A DNA stretch of 64,000 nucleotides from Marinagarivorans algicola (GTDB lineage Bacteria; Pseudomonadota; Gammaproteobacteria; Pseudomonadales; Cellvibrionaceae), in the NCBI RefSeq assembly GCF_001292705.1, contig NZ_LGAK01000003.1:1-64000 (forward strand), given 5' to 3'. Each line of letters begins with the position of its first letter. Position 1 is the stretch's first letter. Position numbers and translations under genes: made by a program. Positions 28,210-37,558 of the stretch are shown piece by piece. The notes beneath the pieces are model-generated. The model worked only from the letters and a program-made list of their open reading frames with translations, had not been told where the DNA came from and did not search any database.

Positions 28210-30111
28210 TTAAGAAATAGAGTTGTTTATTGTGTGAGAATAATATTCTAGTCCATCACCATTCTTTATTTTTTTAATCAGTAAGGATTCAACTAAAATA
28301 TTAGATTTAAAAGCACCTATTTTTTTAATTCTTTCTGGATCTGTTATTCCTAGGCGCTCATACTCGTCAAGAGATTTTCTCACTCTGGACCAAAACTTTA
28401 CTTCAGAATAATATTTAGTGCGCTCAAGTAAAAAAGATAATTCAGATAAATTATAAATAAATACAGTATCCATAAATAACTCTGATAAAGACTCTACAGA
28501 GCTCATCCGATAACCTTCATTATCAGGAATAATCTTGAAATATGGATCCACACTCTCAAGATCAGGTTGACAGCTTGGATTCCCTAAAAAATCAGAGACA
28601 TACTCAGTTTCTTCATGGAAATCACGCATCGCAATTTTTTCTGGCCAACCATCTCTATGAACTAAAATCAAATTCTGAGCATGAGACTCAAAAGCAATAC
28701 CTTGATTAACTAAAAGATGCCAAATAGGTATTAACATGACATCAAGCAATTTATCTAACCATGCCTCTACGCCATAACGCTCAATCCACTCTATAACAAA
28801 AGGCTGGCCATCAGACTCTATAAGCATTAACGCTGTAAAAGGTACTGCACTATCGCCATCATTTAATTGATCAACAACACTTTCTCGATATATTGCACCA
28901 ATACGGCCTTGTAAAAAATCTATTTCTTTTTCTTGTTCTGTCGTAGCATCTGACCTAACAATAGGCTCATACAAAAGGCCTGCATACTCTTTTAATAAAA
29001 TGACATTACCTCTTGATTTAAGAAAATTATCATTTTCAACAATATCGCCTAACCATTTAGAAATAACCGGAGCCGAACAAACAAAATGCGGCTGAAGATT
29101 ACGGTGTGAAGAGGTACTAATAACATCTAGAGGCATTTTAATATTAGCTTTATGTGGCTGAGTCACATTAACTAATGTTCGCAAAGACTGACTTGCCTGA
29201 TAGAAATCACCTACAGCACCTAAATAAATTATTTCATTTTCTTCTATTTTTTTAGACAATCCATTATTTAATATTTTTTTAAATTGCCAAGGGTGTATAG
29301 GCACTAAAGAGTACTGATCCCAAGAAGCTTTACAATCAATAAGTTTTTTTGTTAAATAATCATAATTAATTTTACCAATTTCATCTACCCAAAAAACAGA
29401 TTCATCAATAGGTAGATACTGGTTTAAAACATTTTTAGAAACAGCCAACCAATTCAACTGAAAATGATTGCCTGCCTCAGGGCCATACTGCTCATGATCC
29501 TCCACACTAAAGCCTGTTCTAGTTTTAAAACAGGGGTGATACAAATGACCCTCATGAATAGCCGATTCTAAATCTTGAAAAGAAAGGTTTCGCCTAACAA
29601 TAGAATATACCGACAAGTGATCGAAATTCCATTGGCACAATTTATTTGTTTGATCCAGTTCAGAGAAAATTCTTTTTTTATCGGAACTCCCCATCGGCAA
29701 AGAGCCTATGAGATTTAATAGTGTCAAAACAGAATAACCATCTTCATGAAAAACTTTAACCGAACCTTCAGCTATCCTAATACGATCAAATGCCTTTACA
29801 GTCCCTAAGCAATGAATATTCAAATTACCGATATTAAAATTAAAAAATCTATCATATATACTTTCAAACCTCTCATCATAAATTTTATTTTCTTTCCTTA
29901 AATTAAACGTAAAAGATACTATTTTTTCAAATAAAAGCGCTTCAATGAACTGCCTAACGACTCGCTGCTCAATGAAATTTTCAGCATTTTCACTGGAAAA
30001 ATAAAATAATAAAATTTGTTTGACATTAGAAAAAATACGGTTATTTTTATCTATTTTTTTATCATTGACTATAGGCAAATCATAGACAACATCATTAATA
30101 TCATATGGCAT
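28210..30111 (-). CDS. asbB: NIS siderophore synthetase AsbB
   Basis: This ATP-dependent IucA/IucC-family synthetase amidates the second carboxyl of citrate with the (dihydroxybenzoyl-)spermidine arm. From the ATG at 30111, which overlaps the asbA stop by 11 bases and has AGAG upstream, it has 633 residues. An ATG 36 bases earlier is less likely. Family landmarks are GHLYHPCFKTRTGF, SLVPIHPWQFKKIL, the ATP-site SLRTLVNVTQPHKANIKMPL, a GVEAWLDK.L segment and FESHAQNLILVHRDGWP. It follows asbA, as in the Bacillus asb operon. It is markedly AT-rich compared with the housekeeping regions. Confidence 0.92.
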   Translation of the reverse strand: MPYDINDVVYDLPIVNDKKIDKNNRIFSNVKQILLFYFSSENAENFIEQRVVRQFIEALLFEKIVSFTFNLRKENKIYDERFESIYDRFFNFNIGNLNIHCLGTVKAFDRIRIAEGSVKVFHEDGYSVLTLLNLIGSLPMGSSDKKRIFSELDQTNKLCQWNFDHLSVYSIVRRNLSFQDLESAIHEGHLYHPCFKTRTGFSVEDHEQYGPEAGNHFQLNWLAVSKNVLNQYLPIDESVFWVDEIGKINYDYLTKKLIDCKASWDQYSLVPIHPWQFKKILNNGLSKKIEENEIIYLGAVGDFYQASQSLRTLVNVTQPHKANIKMPLDVISTSSHRNLQPHFVCSAPVISKWLGDIVENDNFLKSRGNVILLKEYAGLLYEPIVRSDATTEQEKEIDFLQGRIGAIYRESVVDQLNDGDSAVPFTALMLIESDGQPFVIEWIERYGVEAWLDKLLDVMLIPIWHLLVNQGIAFESHAQNLILVHRDGWPEKIAMRDFHEETEYVSDFLGNPSCQPDLESVDPYFKIIPDNEGYRMSSVESLSELFMDTVFIYNLSELSFLLERTKYYSEVKFWSRVRKSLDEYERLGITDPERIKKIGAFKSNILVESLLIKKIKNGDGLEYYSHTINNSIS

Positions 30112-31993
30112 AGCAATCTCTTTTATCGTTAAAGTTAGTAACAACACCCAAATCTAAAACCTCTATGGAAGTAACAGATGATTGACTATGCAAAGGGTTA
30201 TTTAGTGTCGCGTAAACTTTTCTTTCCATACCTTCGTGCAGTTCGTCAATATCATGAACCCTAGCCAATAAATTTGTTTTATATGATAATTTATTGCAAG
30301 ATAATATATGATCAACAAAATAAAGGCCCACTCCCTTCAACTTGCTTTTAATAGAGATAAGAAGCTCTCGTATTTTAATGAGTAATACTTTCTCTTCAAC
30401 TAAATCATCAGCCCCCATTCTATAAACAATAGAAAACAATTGATTAATAAAAATATAATAAGATATAGCCTCAAATATCACTTCATCTTGATAAAAAATA
30501 TCAGACATTGCAGACATTTCATCTATCACTGATAATTCTTTTTTATGCGTCAAAGACAAATAAAAACCTTGATTATCTCTATAATAATATTTCCGTGGGT
30601 AGCCACCAGAGATATCCAATAAGCTATTTTGCTGATGAGCTTCTAATGCAATGCCATGCTGGTCATACAGCAAAATTAACGGTTCAATTGAGCAGTACCA
30701 ATATTTTGAAAACCAATCTAATGCTACAGCTTTATGGGTGCGACCTTCACTTTTAGCAATATCAAAAATAATATGCTGCAATAAACTTTTCACCTTCAAA
30801 TCACAGCCGCTACTTAATGGATCTTGAGCTAAAGCAAGAATCGAAACAACGCCGCTACCAGCTTCACCACTAAAAATATTGCGGCGTAATATCACCTCAA
30901 AACCTGACTCTACATTTGGCTGATCTGGACGCTCTATAGTGATGTAAGCGGGATCATCAACAATACCAAAAGATGGGTTTTCTTTTAAAAATCCTGATTT
31001 CCTAAGATAGCGCTCTACCGCCATACCATCTTCTAGCTCATCACGCATATTACTGCGCAATGAATTAGTTATTTTTACAGGTATAGAAAACTTGTACATC
31101 CACTGAGCTTCTCTATGAGTAACCGTTCGCACTGAAGATGTCGGTGTGAACTCAACGCCTAACGCGCCAAGATCAATAATTTTTTCTTGCTCTAAAAGCT
31201 CTAATACCCAAGGCTGCAACTTCAAAAAACAAGCCTGCAATGGGTGTATAGGAATCAAAAAATGATGCTCGGGGATATCCAATTTAACAGTAGAATGTAA
31301 ATCTTTTTTTATAATATCACTTGCTTTATGTTTTAGTACTGAACCCTGCTTGATAAGATTTTTATCTACAGAAAAATAATGTAATTTAAATTTTCCATTA
31401 GCTTCAGGAGAATAAGCATTTAACGCCCAAAAAGCCATACCCTGCCTACTTTTTGGTGTAGGGTGAAGCCAATGACCGTATAAACTTGACTGCTCAGTCA
31501 GTAAAAAATCGACACTGTAAAGCTCATCATCATATGACCGTGAGGATATAAATTTAGCCATCACCTGCGCACTATCAACTAGCCTAGCTAAAAACTCTAT
31601 TTCATTTTCTTTTGATTTTTCTATAGCATTATCACTATTAATGCTACCTTCTATACTACTTCTAAATGATTGATAAATATCATGTATTATAATCTGTAAA
31701 ATAAATAGCGGGTCTGATTCAGCCCACTCACTATCAATAATTAAATTACAAGGTTTTGAAAAAATACGCTCAAAGTGATGGCATCCAACAACAGAATAAT
31801 AAGCAACTTCCATAACAATAGAGAACCTAGAAAACGGAAGCTCTAACACTAAAAAAGAATTTTCTGAATTTTTCTTATCATCTAAAGCTTCATGGGAAGA
31901 CAACCAATGACCTGAATCAAATTCGCGAAGATAGCAGTTTATAAACGCTTGAAACAATGCGCGATTAGCCATAGCTCTTGGGGTAGATGCCAT
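30101..31993 (-). CDS. asbA: NIS siderophore synthetase AsbA
   Basis: AsbA joins citrate and spermidine in the first condensation of petrobactin assembly. The 630-residue protein tracks Bacillus AsbA at many points: FQAFINCYLRE near the start, SLYGHWLHPTPKSRQGM, LHYFSVDKNLI, FLIPIHPLQACFL (ATP-site His), TSSVRTVTHREAQWMYKFS, VKITNSLR, ALEAHQQNSL and YPRKYYYRDNQGFYLS. It is the first gene of the siderophore operon. A Fur-box-like site lies 54 bases upstream. All expected motifs are present and the frame is intact, so the core pathway looks functional even though the polyamine genes at the far end of the operon are not. Confidence 0.94.
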   Translation of the reverse strand: MASTPRAMANRALFQAFINCYLREFDSGHWLSSHEALDDKKNSENSFLVLELPFSRFSIVMEVAYYSVVGCHHFERIFSKPCNLIIDSEWAESDPLFILQIIIHDIYQSFRSSIEGSINSDNAIEKSKENEIEFLARLVDSAQVMAKFISSRSYDDELYSVDFLLTEQSSLYGHWLHPTPKSRQGMAFWALNAYSPEANGKFKLHYFSVDKNLIKQGSVLKHKASDIIKKDLHSTVKLDIPEHHFLIPIHPLQACFLKLQPWVLELLEQEKIIDLGALGVEFTPTSSVRTVTHREAQWMYKFSIPVKITNSLRSNMRDELEDGMAVERYLRKSGFLKENPSFGIVDDPAYITIERPDQPNVESGFEVILRRNIFSGEAGSGVVSILALAQDPLSSGCDLKVKSLLQHIIFDIAKSEGRTHKAVALDWFSKYWYCSIEPLILLYDQHGIALEAHQQNSLLDISGGYPRKYYYRDNQGFYLSLTHKKELSVIDEMSAMSDIFYQDEVIFEAISYYIFINQLFSIVYRMGADDLVEEKVLLIKIRELLISIKSKLKGVGLYFVDHILSCNKLSYKTNLLARVHDIDELHEGMERKVYATLNNPLHSQSSVTSIEVLDLGVVTNFNDKRDCYAI

Positions 31994-32851
31994 ATTTATA
32001 CCAATATAAAATATATTAATTATTTGATAGAGGTATAAATATACATGTAAATGATTCCTATTTTCATCAGATTTACATTTGTTACAGTTTGCTATGCTGG
32101 CACTTAGGCAGGGTTGTTAATATGCACCATAAATCAAGTAATAAAATAAATAGCAAAGAAAAACTATTAGCAAGGCAGAGTAGATATAAAAAATAGATTG
32201 GAAAATATATAGCTTTTTATATATTATTTATTTAAATATCCATGATGAAAGTAAAAATTTATAGCGTTTAAGCAACAATATTTTAAGCGCATAAAACACT
32301 CGCAAAAACCTAAGTATAGCGGCTGATGCCAGAATGGCATATTCATCGCGCCAGGCGACGAAATTATTCGCGGATTATATTCGTAAAATAAGTACTATTC
32401 AGCGATACCGAAATTGGGCACTCATGAATTATTGTCTGGGTTGTTCAAGCCATCCATGGGCGCTACATAAGCACTCCCGGCGCTTAAATTCCTAGAAAAT
32501 AACCCTTCCGTCACCTATCAGGTTATTTTTTCAGCTTGACTGAATAGTGACGAAAACATCAATACATCAGCAATACTGTCTCCTTGTATTTTTCTCAAAA
32601 AAACAAATCAATCTGCATCTGCAATACTATTTCATCACTACATTATCATCGCCGAAAAGGCACACAAATGATAGCCTCTCTTAATCACTTAACTCATGCA
32701 AAGATATTGTTTTTAAATTGCCAATAAAATCGCCCTGCATCTCAATCACGGATTTTTATAGTTGACCTATTCACTCTTAATCAATATTAAATCATCTAAT
32801 AAGTAACTATTATCTAATAGATAGATATCATATAAAAAATATTATTTACTA
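31994..32851. other. Long AT-rich intergenic region upstream of the asb operon
   Basis: No coding frame is supported in about 860 bases between the asbA start and the stop of the MATE gene (both minus strand). It contains the Fur-box-like site at 32047. A less AT-rich patch at about 32300-32500 may be the scar of an older gene or insertion, but I cannot identify it. Confidence 0.4.
32047..32065 (-). promoter_or_regulatory. Fur-box-like site upstream of asbA
   Basis: GTAAATGATTCCTATTTTC matches the 19-bp Fur consensus at 12 positions. It lies 54-72 bases before the asbA start, consistent with iron repression of the siderophore operon. It is weaker than the sites near the receptor and at 35632. 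Confidence 0.55.
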
Positions 32852-34231
32852 TTAAATTATAGCCTTCTTAATTTCAGAAGGACGATAACGATAAATAAAA
32901 AATACAGCCACAGAAAAGGTAAGCATTTCAGCCAAAGGTAACGCATATAAATAAGTATTACCTTTAAAAAAATAATAAATAATTAATGCCAATATAATGG
33001 GCAAAAATAACGAGCGTAGCAACGCTATAACAGTTGAGTGCAAAGGCTTTTGAGCGCATGTTAAATAGGCACATATCAACACATTAAATCCGTTAAAAAT
33101 AAATATAGGCCAAATTAAAAATATGAATTCAGATACTAAATCGGCAACGACTACAGCCTCATCTTTAAGAAAAAATTCTACAATATTTATTCTAAATATA
33201 AAAATCGACGATAAAAATAAAAGGCTTAGAATAGAGATGGAAAAACCAGCCAAACACATAAAATCAAAGACCCTAGAAAACCGTCTAGCGCCAATATTAG
33301 GAGCCAATATTGCATGCATGGCATCAACAATACCATAGTATGTCATTAAGCTCACAAAAATAAGATAATTAATGACGCTAAACGCTGCAATTCCTTCAAC
33401 TCCACTTTGCGTATTAACAATCCAATGAAGAACCAATATAACAACACCAATAGAAAACTCATTAACAAATTCAGAAAACCCATTGTATGCCGTATGCAGC
33501 AGTTCTAGCCACGATGTTTTAGGCCACACTATATTTAGCCGATGCTCTTTCATAAAGAAATATCGAGCCAGCAGTAAAATCTGCATAGATTGCGCTATAA
33601 AAGTTGCCCAAGCAGCGCCTTGTAGCCCCCAATTAAAATAATACACAAAAACGCTATCGAGTATTATATTAACCACTGCTCCGAGTAGCAAAGCATGCAT
33701 GCCTAGCTCCGGATAATCATCGGCGCGCAAAAAATAGTATAGAACCAAACCACAAAGCTGCACCACCGTAGAATATATTATGACGTTGAAATATTCATTC
33801 ATCCAAGGGATAAGTTCTGGATCTGCACCCAGAATGAGAAATAACGGCTGAGCGAAAAATAAAGCTATAGGCACCGTACACGCGGTTATTATAAAAACAG
33901 CCATCAGCGTTTTGCTAAAAATTTCAGAGGCTAAACGATACTCTTTGGCGCCAATATAGAGCCCCGCTTTAATAGCGCCACCTACTGCTAGCATTAGCGC
34001 TATACCAAATAACAATGAAAAGAATGGCATAAGCAGGTTAATAGCTGCTAAAGCTTCAGTACCCACATAATTACCAATAAAAAATCCATCAATTAAACTG
34101 GCTGTTGATATTGCCAATAAACTAAGGATAGAGGGAATAACATAGCGAAAAAAAATGCGTATAACTGAGTGGCTATGAAAACTGGGTGAAGAGACTTGAC
34201 TAGACATGAATTCAACTACTTTACGGTACAT
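32852..34231 (-). CDS. MATE-family efflux protein, candidate siderophore exporter
   Basis: The 459-residue protein has twelve predicted membrane helices and the MATE pattern in two halves (SLLAISTASLIDGFFIGNYVGTEALAAINLLMP near the start; LGAVVNIILDSVFVYYF in the middle). It should export small molecules by cation antiport. It lies next to the asb operon on the same strand, and no other exporter is seen in the locus, so petrobactin-like export is a reasonable inference. Met9 (MSSQVSSPSF, 34207) is an alternative start. The gene is AT-rich like the asb genes. Confidence 0.85.
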   Translation of the reverse strand: MYRKVVEFMSSQVSSPSFHSHSVIRIFFRYVIPSILSLLAISTASLIDGFFIGNYVGTEALAAINLLMPFFSLLFGIALMLAVGGAIKAGLYIGAKEYRLASEIFSKTLMAVFIITACTVPIALFFAQPLFLILGADPELIPWMNEYFNVIIYSTVVQLCGLVLYYFLRADDYPELGMHALLLGAVVNIILDSVFVYYFNWGLQGAAWATFIAQSMQILLLARYFFMKEHRLNIVWPKTSWLELLHTAYNGFSEFVNEFSIGVVILVLHWIVNTQSGVEGIAAFSVINYLIFVSLMTYYGIVDAMHAILAPNIGARRFSRVFDFMCLAGFSISILSLLFLSSIFIFRINIVEFFLKDEAVVVADLVSEFIFLIWPIFIFNGFNVLICAYLTCAQKPLHSTVIALLRSLFLPIILALIIYYFFKGNTYLYALPLAEMLTFSVAVFFIYRYRPSEIKKAII

Positions 34232-34476
34232 GAAGCGGTATTAATATTAATCAACCCTAGGCAGTAATAAATAATCAACAAGGCCGTTTAGGCCATCTAT
34301 AACTTAATGCTCCTCGACTGTATGCTTGCAAAATTTTGCCCTTTATTTTTCGCTTTCTTTTTCTACAAAGTTCGCCGCTTAAACATCCAGATAATAATCT
34401 GTCAGTATCCTATTAAGTACTTTTTAATTTTTTGGACAGTGGCACAATGATGACTAAAAAGAATTAAATGATTTAA

Positions 34477-34773
34477 CTAAGACCAAGTAACAGTAACGCC
34501 TTCTTTGCTGGCAAATCGATCAAAATGCGATTTAATAACATCCATTAATTCTTTTAGCTCATCTACAGAAGGTGATGCGCATTCTATTCGTAATAAATTT
34601 TTCTCTATGAATATTTTACACACACCAATACTAAAAGTCATAACTGTCGCTTTCTCTGTATATTGAACATCAATTTTATGAGAAAAATGACGTGATAATT
34701 TGGCCATAAGAAATCCAGATTTTTCAGACGAAACATATGCTGTAGCTTGATTTATTTTTTGATAATTCATCAT
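34477..34773 (-). CDS. DUF2218 family protein
   Basis: The 98-residue cytoplasmic protein has the DUF2218 pattern: an Ala/Ser strand, then AKLSRHFSHKIDVQYTEK, a short central strand with IGVCKIF, and a C-terminal SHFDRFASKEGVTVTW. Members are often found beside siderophore or iron genes, but no biochemical function is established to my knowledge. It sits between the MATE exporter and an OmpR-type regulator, all on the minus strand. Confidence 0.75.
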   Translation of the reverse strand: MMNYQKINQATAYVSSEKSGFLMAKLSRHFSHKIDVQYTEKATVMTFSIGVCKIFIEKNLLRIECASPSVDELKELMDVIKSHFDRFASKEGVTVTWS

Positions 34774-34869
34774 TTATCACTTTAAAATTATTTATCATAA
34801 AACGCGCCATAGTACATGCCAGTTAATGCCAAATTAACAGCGATAGTATTATGGCGAGTATTGAGCTGA

Positions 34870-35595
34870 CTAACAAAAGGCGTAACCTTGCCCCCTGACT
34901 GTTTTAATACGATCAGCAGCGAAGCCTATGGTTGATAATTTTTTTCTTACTCGGCTTAAATGCATATCAATAGCGCGATCAAAAGCACCATACTCGCGCC
35001 CTAGCACTCTCTGATAGGTATAGGGCTTACTCAGTATTCGGCCTTTATACAATACCAGTAGCCATAGCAGTTTAAATTCCACCTGTGTGACCACGAGCTC
35101 TTCGCTACCAATATTAATCGTTTGAGTCTGAGGGTCTAGACTCATGCCAGCTTCAGCAATCAATGACTTACATGTTTCATAACTATTTACACGCCCCACA
35201 ACACCATGAAGTGATCGCTTTAAAATAGCTTTAACCCTAAGCTCAACCTCTATGGGGCTATAAGGCGAGGCAATGCAGTCATCAACACCCAGTTGCAGGC
35301 ATTCGATACGTTCACAATGAGATTCCCCCACCCCCAGAACAATCAGTGGCTTATCGGTTATCAGTCGTACCATTTTCAATAGCTTTATATTCGGTGCTTT
35401 AAGCTCTATGAGTACTAACTCAAAGGAGTCTAAAAGACGAGTAAACGACGTACTATTATCGATACTCTGTAAAGGTTTAACCTCCACACTGTAGCCCTGC
35501 ACATTGAATAGGTCGATTAATCGCTGAGCACGCATATTGAGAGGATGCCCCAAAAATAATACTCTCGCGCTCACATTCGGCTTACTGACATGCAT
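34870..35595 (-). CDS. Atypical OmpR-type regulator with a dead receiver domain
   Basis: The 241-residue protein has an OmpR/PhoB winged-helix output domain that looks normal (VTQVEFKLLWLLVLYKGRILSK, FDRAIDMHLSRVRKKLS, IKTVRGQGYAF). The receiver has lost its chemistry. The acidic pair is replaced by GHP, the phospho-acceptor is Glu64 (LVLIELKAP), the Ser/Thr switch is Gly88, and the conserved Lys is Ser110 (ASPYSP). It cannot be phosphorylated in the usual way, and Glu may mimic the active state. No kinase is adjacent. It is divergent from the DUF6746 gene across a Fur-box-like site, so it is probably iron-controlled itself. Confidence 0.9.
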   Translation of the reverse strand: MHVSKPNVSARVLFLGHPLNMRAQRLIDLFNVQGYSVEVKPLQSIDNSTSFTRLLDSFELVLIELKAPNIKLLKMVRLITDKPLIVLGVGESHCERIECLQLGVDDCIASPYSPIEVELRVKAILKRSLHGVVGRVNSYETCKSLIAEAGMSLDPQTQTINIGSEELVVTQVEFKLLWLLVLYKGRILSKPYTYQRVLGREYGAFDRAIDMHLSRVRKKLSTIGFAADRIKTVRGQGYAFC

Positions 35596-35631
35596 AATCT
35601 ATTTAATCCGTAAAAAGAACACCTTGCAAAC

Positions 35632-35650
35632 AGTAATAATTCTCATTACT
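35632..35650. promoter_or_regulatory. Fur-box-like palindrome between the regulator and DUF6746 genes
   Basis: AGTAATAATTCTCATTACT matches the reverse-complemented Fur consensus at 13 of 19 positions and has symmetric ends (AGTAAT/ATTACT). It lies 37 bases before the minus-strand regulator start and about 145 bases before the plus-strand gene, so it could control both. Confidence 0.7.
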
Positions 35651-35795
35651 ATTGTCAACAAAAATTAACACCTTATTCCTTTGCGTTACATTTGTTACAA
35701 CAACGAGTGATGAACAACACAAGTTTTAGCTTTTTTGGCGTGCTAATACATAAGGTGAACAAAGAAAGTTATTATTTATTAAGAGGAATGATCCA

Positions 35796-36176
35796 TTGAA
35801 AATTTTTTTAAAAATAATCATAACCACTACTTTATTGACGGCAGCCTTAAGTCAAGCAGAAGAAACAATGCCCGAATATGATCACTTTCAAGGTAAAGAA
35901 GTGGCTAACCTCAAAGAAGCTGTCATGTTCTTTAGCCAGCTAAACGCTAAAATAGCTGTCATCCTTAACAAGGGGGAGCCTACCTACGAAGATATGCATA
36001 AAATACATGAAATGACTTATACACTCGAAAATGCATTGGCAAAAATTAATACGGAAATGGCCGCGCTGGCCCCTCAGCTCGAAAAGCTGCATAAGGCCTC
36101 TGAGCACGGAAAAATAAAGGAGTCTTTATACGAAGGTCAAAAATACTTGGGAATAGCTACTCATATCATCCCTTGA
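35796..36176 (+). CDS. Secreted DUF6746-like protein
   Basis: The 126-residue protein starts at TTG with AGAGG nine bases upstream; no in-frame ATG fits. A signal peptide (KIFLKIIITTTLLTAALSQAEE) is followed by an all-helical domain with YDHFQGKEVANLKEAV and IHEMTYTLENALAKINTEM, typical of DUF6746. Its function is not known. Its promoter region holds a Fur-box-like site, and its position at the edge of the iron island suggests expression under iron limitation. Confidence 0.7.
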   Translation: MKIFLKIIITTTLLTAALSQAEETMPEYDHFQGKEVANLKEAVMFFSQLNAKIAVILNKGEPTYEDMHKIHEMTYTLENALAKINTEMAALAPQLEKLHKASEHGKIKESLYEGQKYLGIATHIIP

Positions 36177-36256
36177 AAATAGGAGTATTGCCGCGTGCCT
36201 TGAAAGGGGACGAGGATTACGCCCCTCCCCAACCGAACTAGATCCAACCAACCCAG

Positions 36257-37273
36257 CTACCCCACCGTCACCCAAGCGCCCGTTTTAATACTGTCAAAAG
36301 CGGCATCGATCACAGCCATGTTAGCTAGCGAGTCGCTGAGGGTAATGGGGGCTTCAGCGTTTGTATTAATGGCTTGCACAAAGGCTTCGAGCATAAGCTG
36401 ATAATGATCGACCCGACTGCCAAAGGTAAACGTTTGTTCTTCATTGTCGGTGATTAACGAAATAGTGCGCTCATCGTCTTTGTCACAATAAAACGGGTGC
36501 GTCATAACAATGCGGCCTTTGCTGCCCTCGATAGTGACGCTTTGATTACGCTGCGTTTTGGTGCCGACCATAACGGTAGCGCTCACCCCATCAAAGTCCA
36601 TTAAACAATGAGCGATATCATCTACCGCAAACTCTGGATGCATGACCGCACTCGCAACCACTTTGCTGGGCTCACGAGCGAGTATCATGCGCGCCACCGA
36701 AATACCGTAACTACCAATATCCATTAACGCGCCGCCACCTGCCGCAGGGTTATTACGAATATTGGCAGGGTCTGTATTGCAATAACAAAATTGGCTAGCG
36801 ACACTTTGAATGACCCCAACTTCGCCATCGCTAATCCAGCGCTGCACCTGCTGCCACTGAGGGTGAAAGCGATACATAAACGCTTCCATCACTTTAAGCG
36901 CTGGCTTTTGGCGACTAGCATCAACTAATCGCTTAGCATCTACCGCGTTTAAAGCCAGTGGTTTTTCACATAGCACATGTTTGCCAGCAGCCAACGCTTT
37001 TAATGACAGCTCGACATGCAAATCATTAGGTAACGGGTTATAAATAATATCCACATCGGGGTGGTTAATAAGCGCTTCATAGCCCTCTAGCGCTTGCATT
37101 GTATGCGCTGCACTTATTCCGTCTAATGACTGAATATACGCTTGCGCTTTAGATAAGCTGCGCGAGGCCACCCCCCAACACTGTAAACCCTCAACGCGAC
37201 CCATAGCAGGGATAATGTGTGTTTTTGCAATTTTAGCGGCGCCTAGCACGCCAACATTTAATAACTTACTCAT
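36257..37273 (-). CDS. Gfo/Idh/MocA-family oxidoreductase
   Basis: The 338-residue NAD(P)-dependent dehydrogenase has an N-terminal Rossmann fold (NVGVLGAAKIAKTHIIPAM) and the family Lys in HVLCEKPLALN. GGGALMDIGSYGISVAR lies in the C-terminal alpha/beta domain. Such enzymes oxidise or epimerise sugars, inositols or related diols. The substrate cannot be read from the sequence, though the glycan locus elsewhere in the window makes a sugar plausible. The gene stands alone, convergent with the DUF6746 gene and divergent from rep. Confidence 0.85.
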   Translation of the reverse strand: MSKLLNVGVLGAAKIAKTHIIPAMGRVEGLQCWGVASRSLSKAQAYIQSLDGISAAHTMQALEGYEALINHPDVDIIYNPLPNDLHVELSLKALAAGKHVLCEKPLALNAVDAKRLVDASRQKPALKVMEAFMYRFHPQWQQVQRWISDGEVGVIQSVASQFCYCNTDPANIRNNPAAGGGALMDIGSYGISVARMILAREPSKVVASAVMHPEFAVDDIAHCLMDFDGVSATVMVGTKTQRNQSVTIEGSKGRIVMTHPFYCDKDDERTISLITDNEEQTFTFGSRVDHYQLMLEAFVQAINTNAEAPITLSDSLANMAVIDAAFDSIKTGAWVTVG

Positions 37274-37334
37274 TACTACTCTACCTTTATTTATCTTAAT
37301 TAGGTCTTAATTCGCTTATGATCGCGCCTATGTT

Positions 37335-37380
37335 GTGACTTTAGAGACAGCAACCGTGTGACTTTAGAGACGGTAACCGT
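37335..37380. repeat. Two-copy 23-bp tandem repeat upstream of rep
   Basis: Two head-to-tail copies of GTGACTTTAGAGACRGYAAC followed by CGT (37335-37357 and 37358-37380) differ at two positions. They lie about 180 bases upstream of the rep start in the Gfo/Idh-rep divergent region. They may be paired regulator-binding sites or simple slippage. Confidence 0.7.
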
Positions 37381-37558
37381 GTTAGTCCTGTATGTACGAC
37401 ACTCACTGACCAATATGCATCAACACTGGGTATCGGCGCATACCACTAAGAGAGCGGCGCAACGACGCTCACTAATAGCCCAGCAAAGCGAAAAGCGCAT
37501 CAAAAAAACTTCGATTTATGGTATAAATAGCACCCATTTTTACCCTATTGTAGTCACT

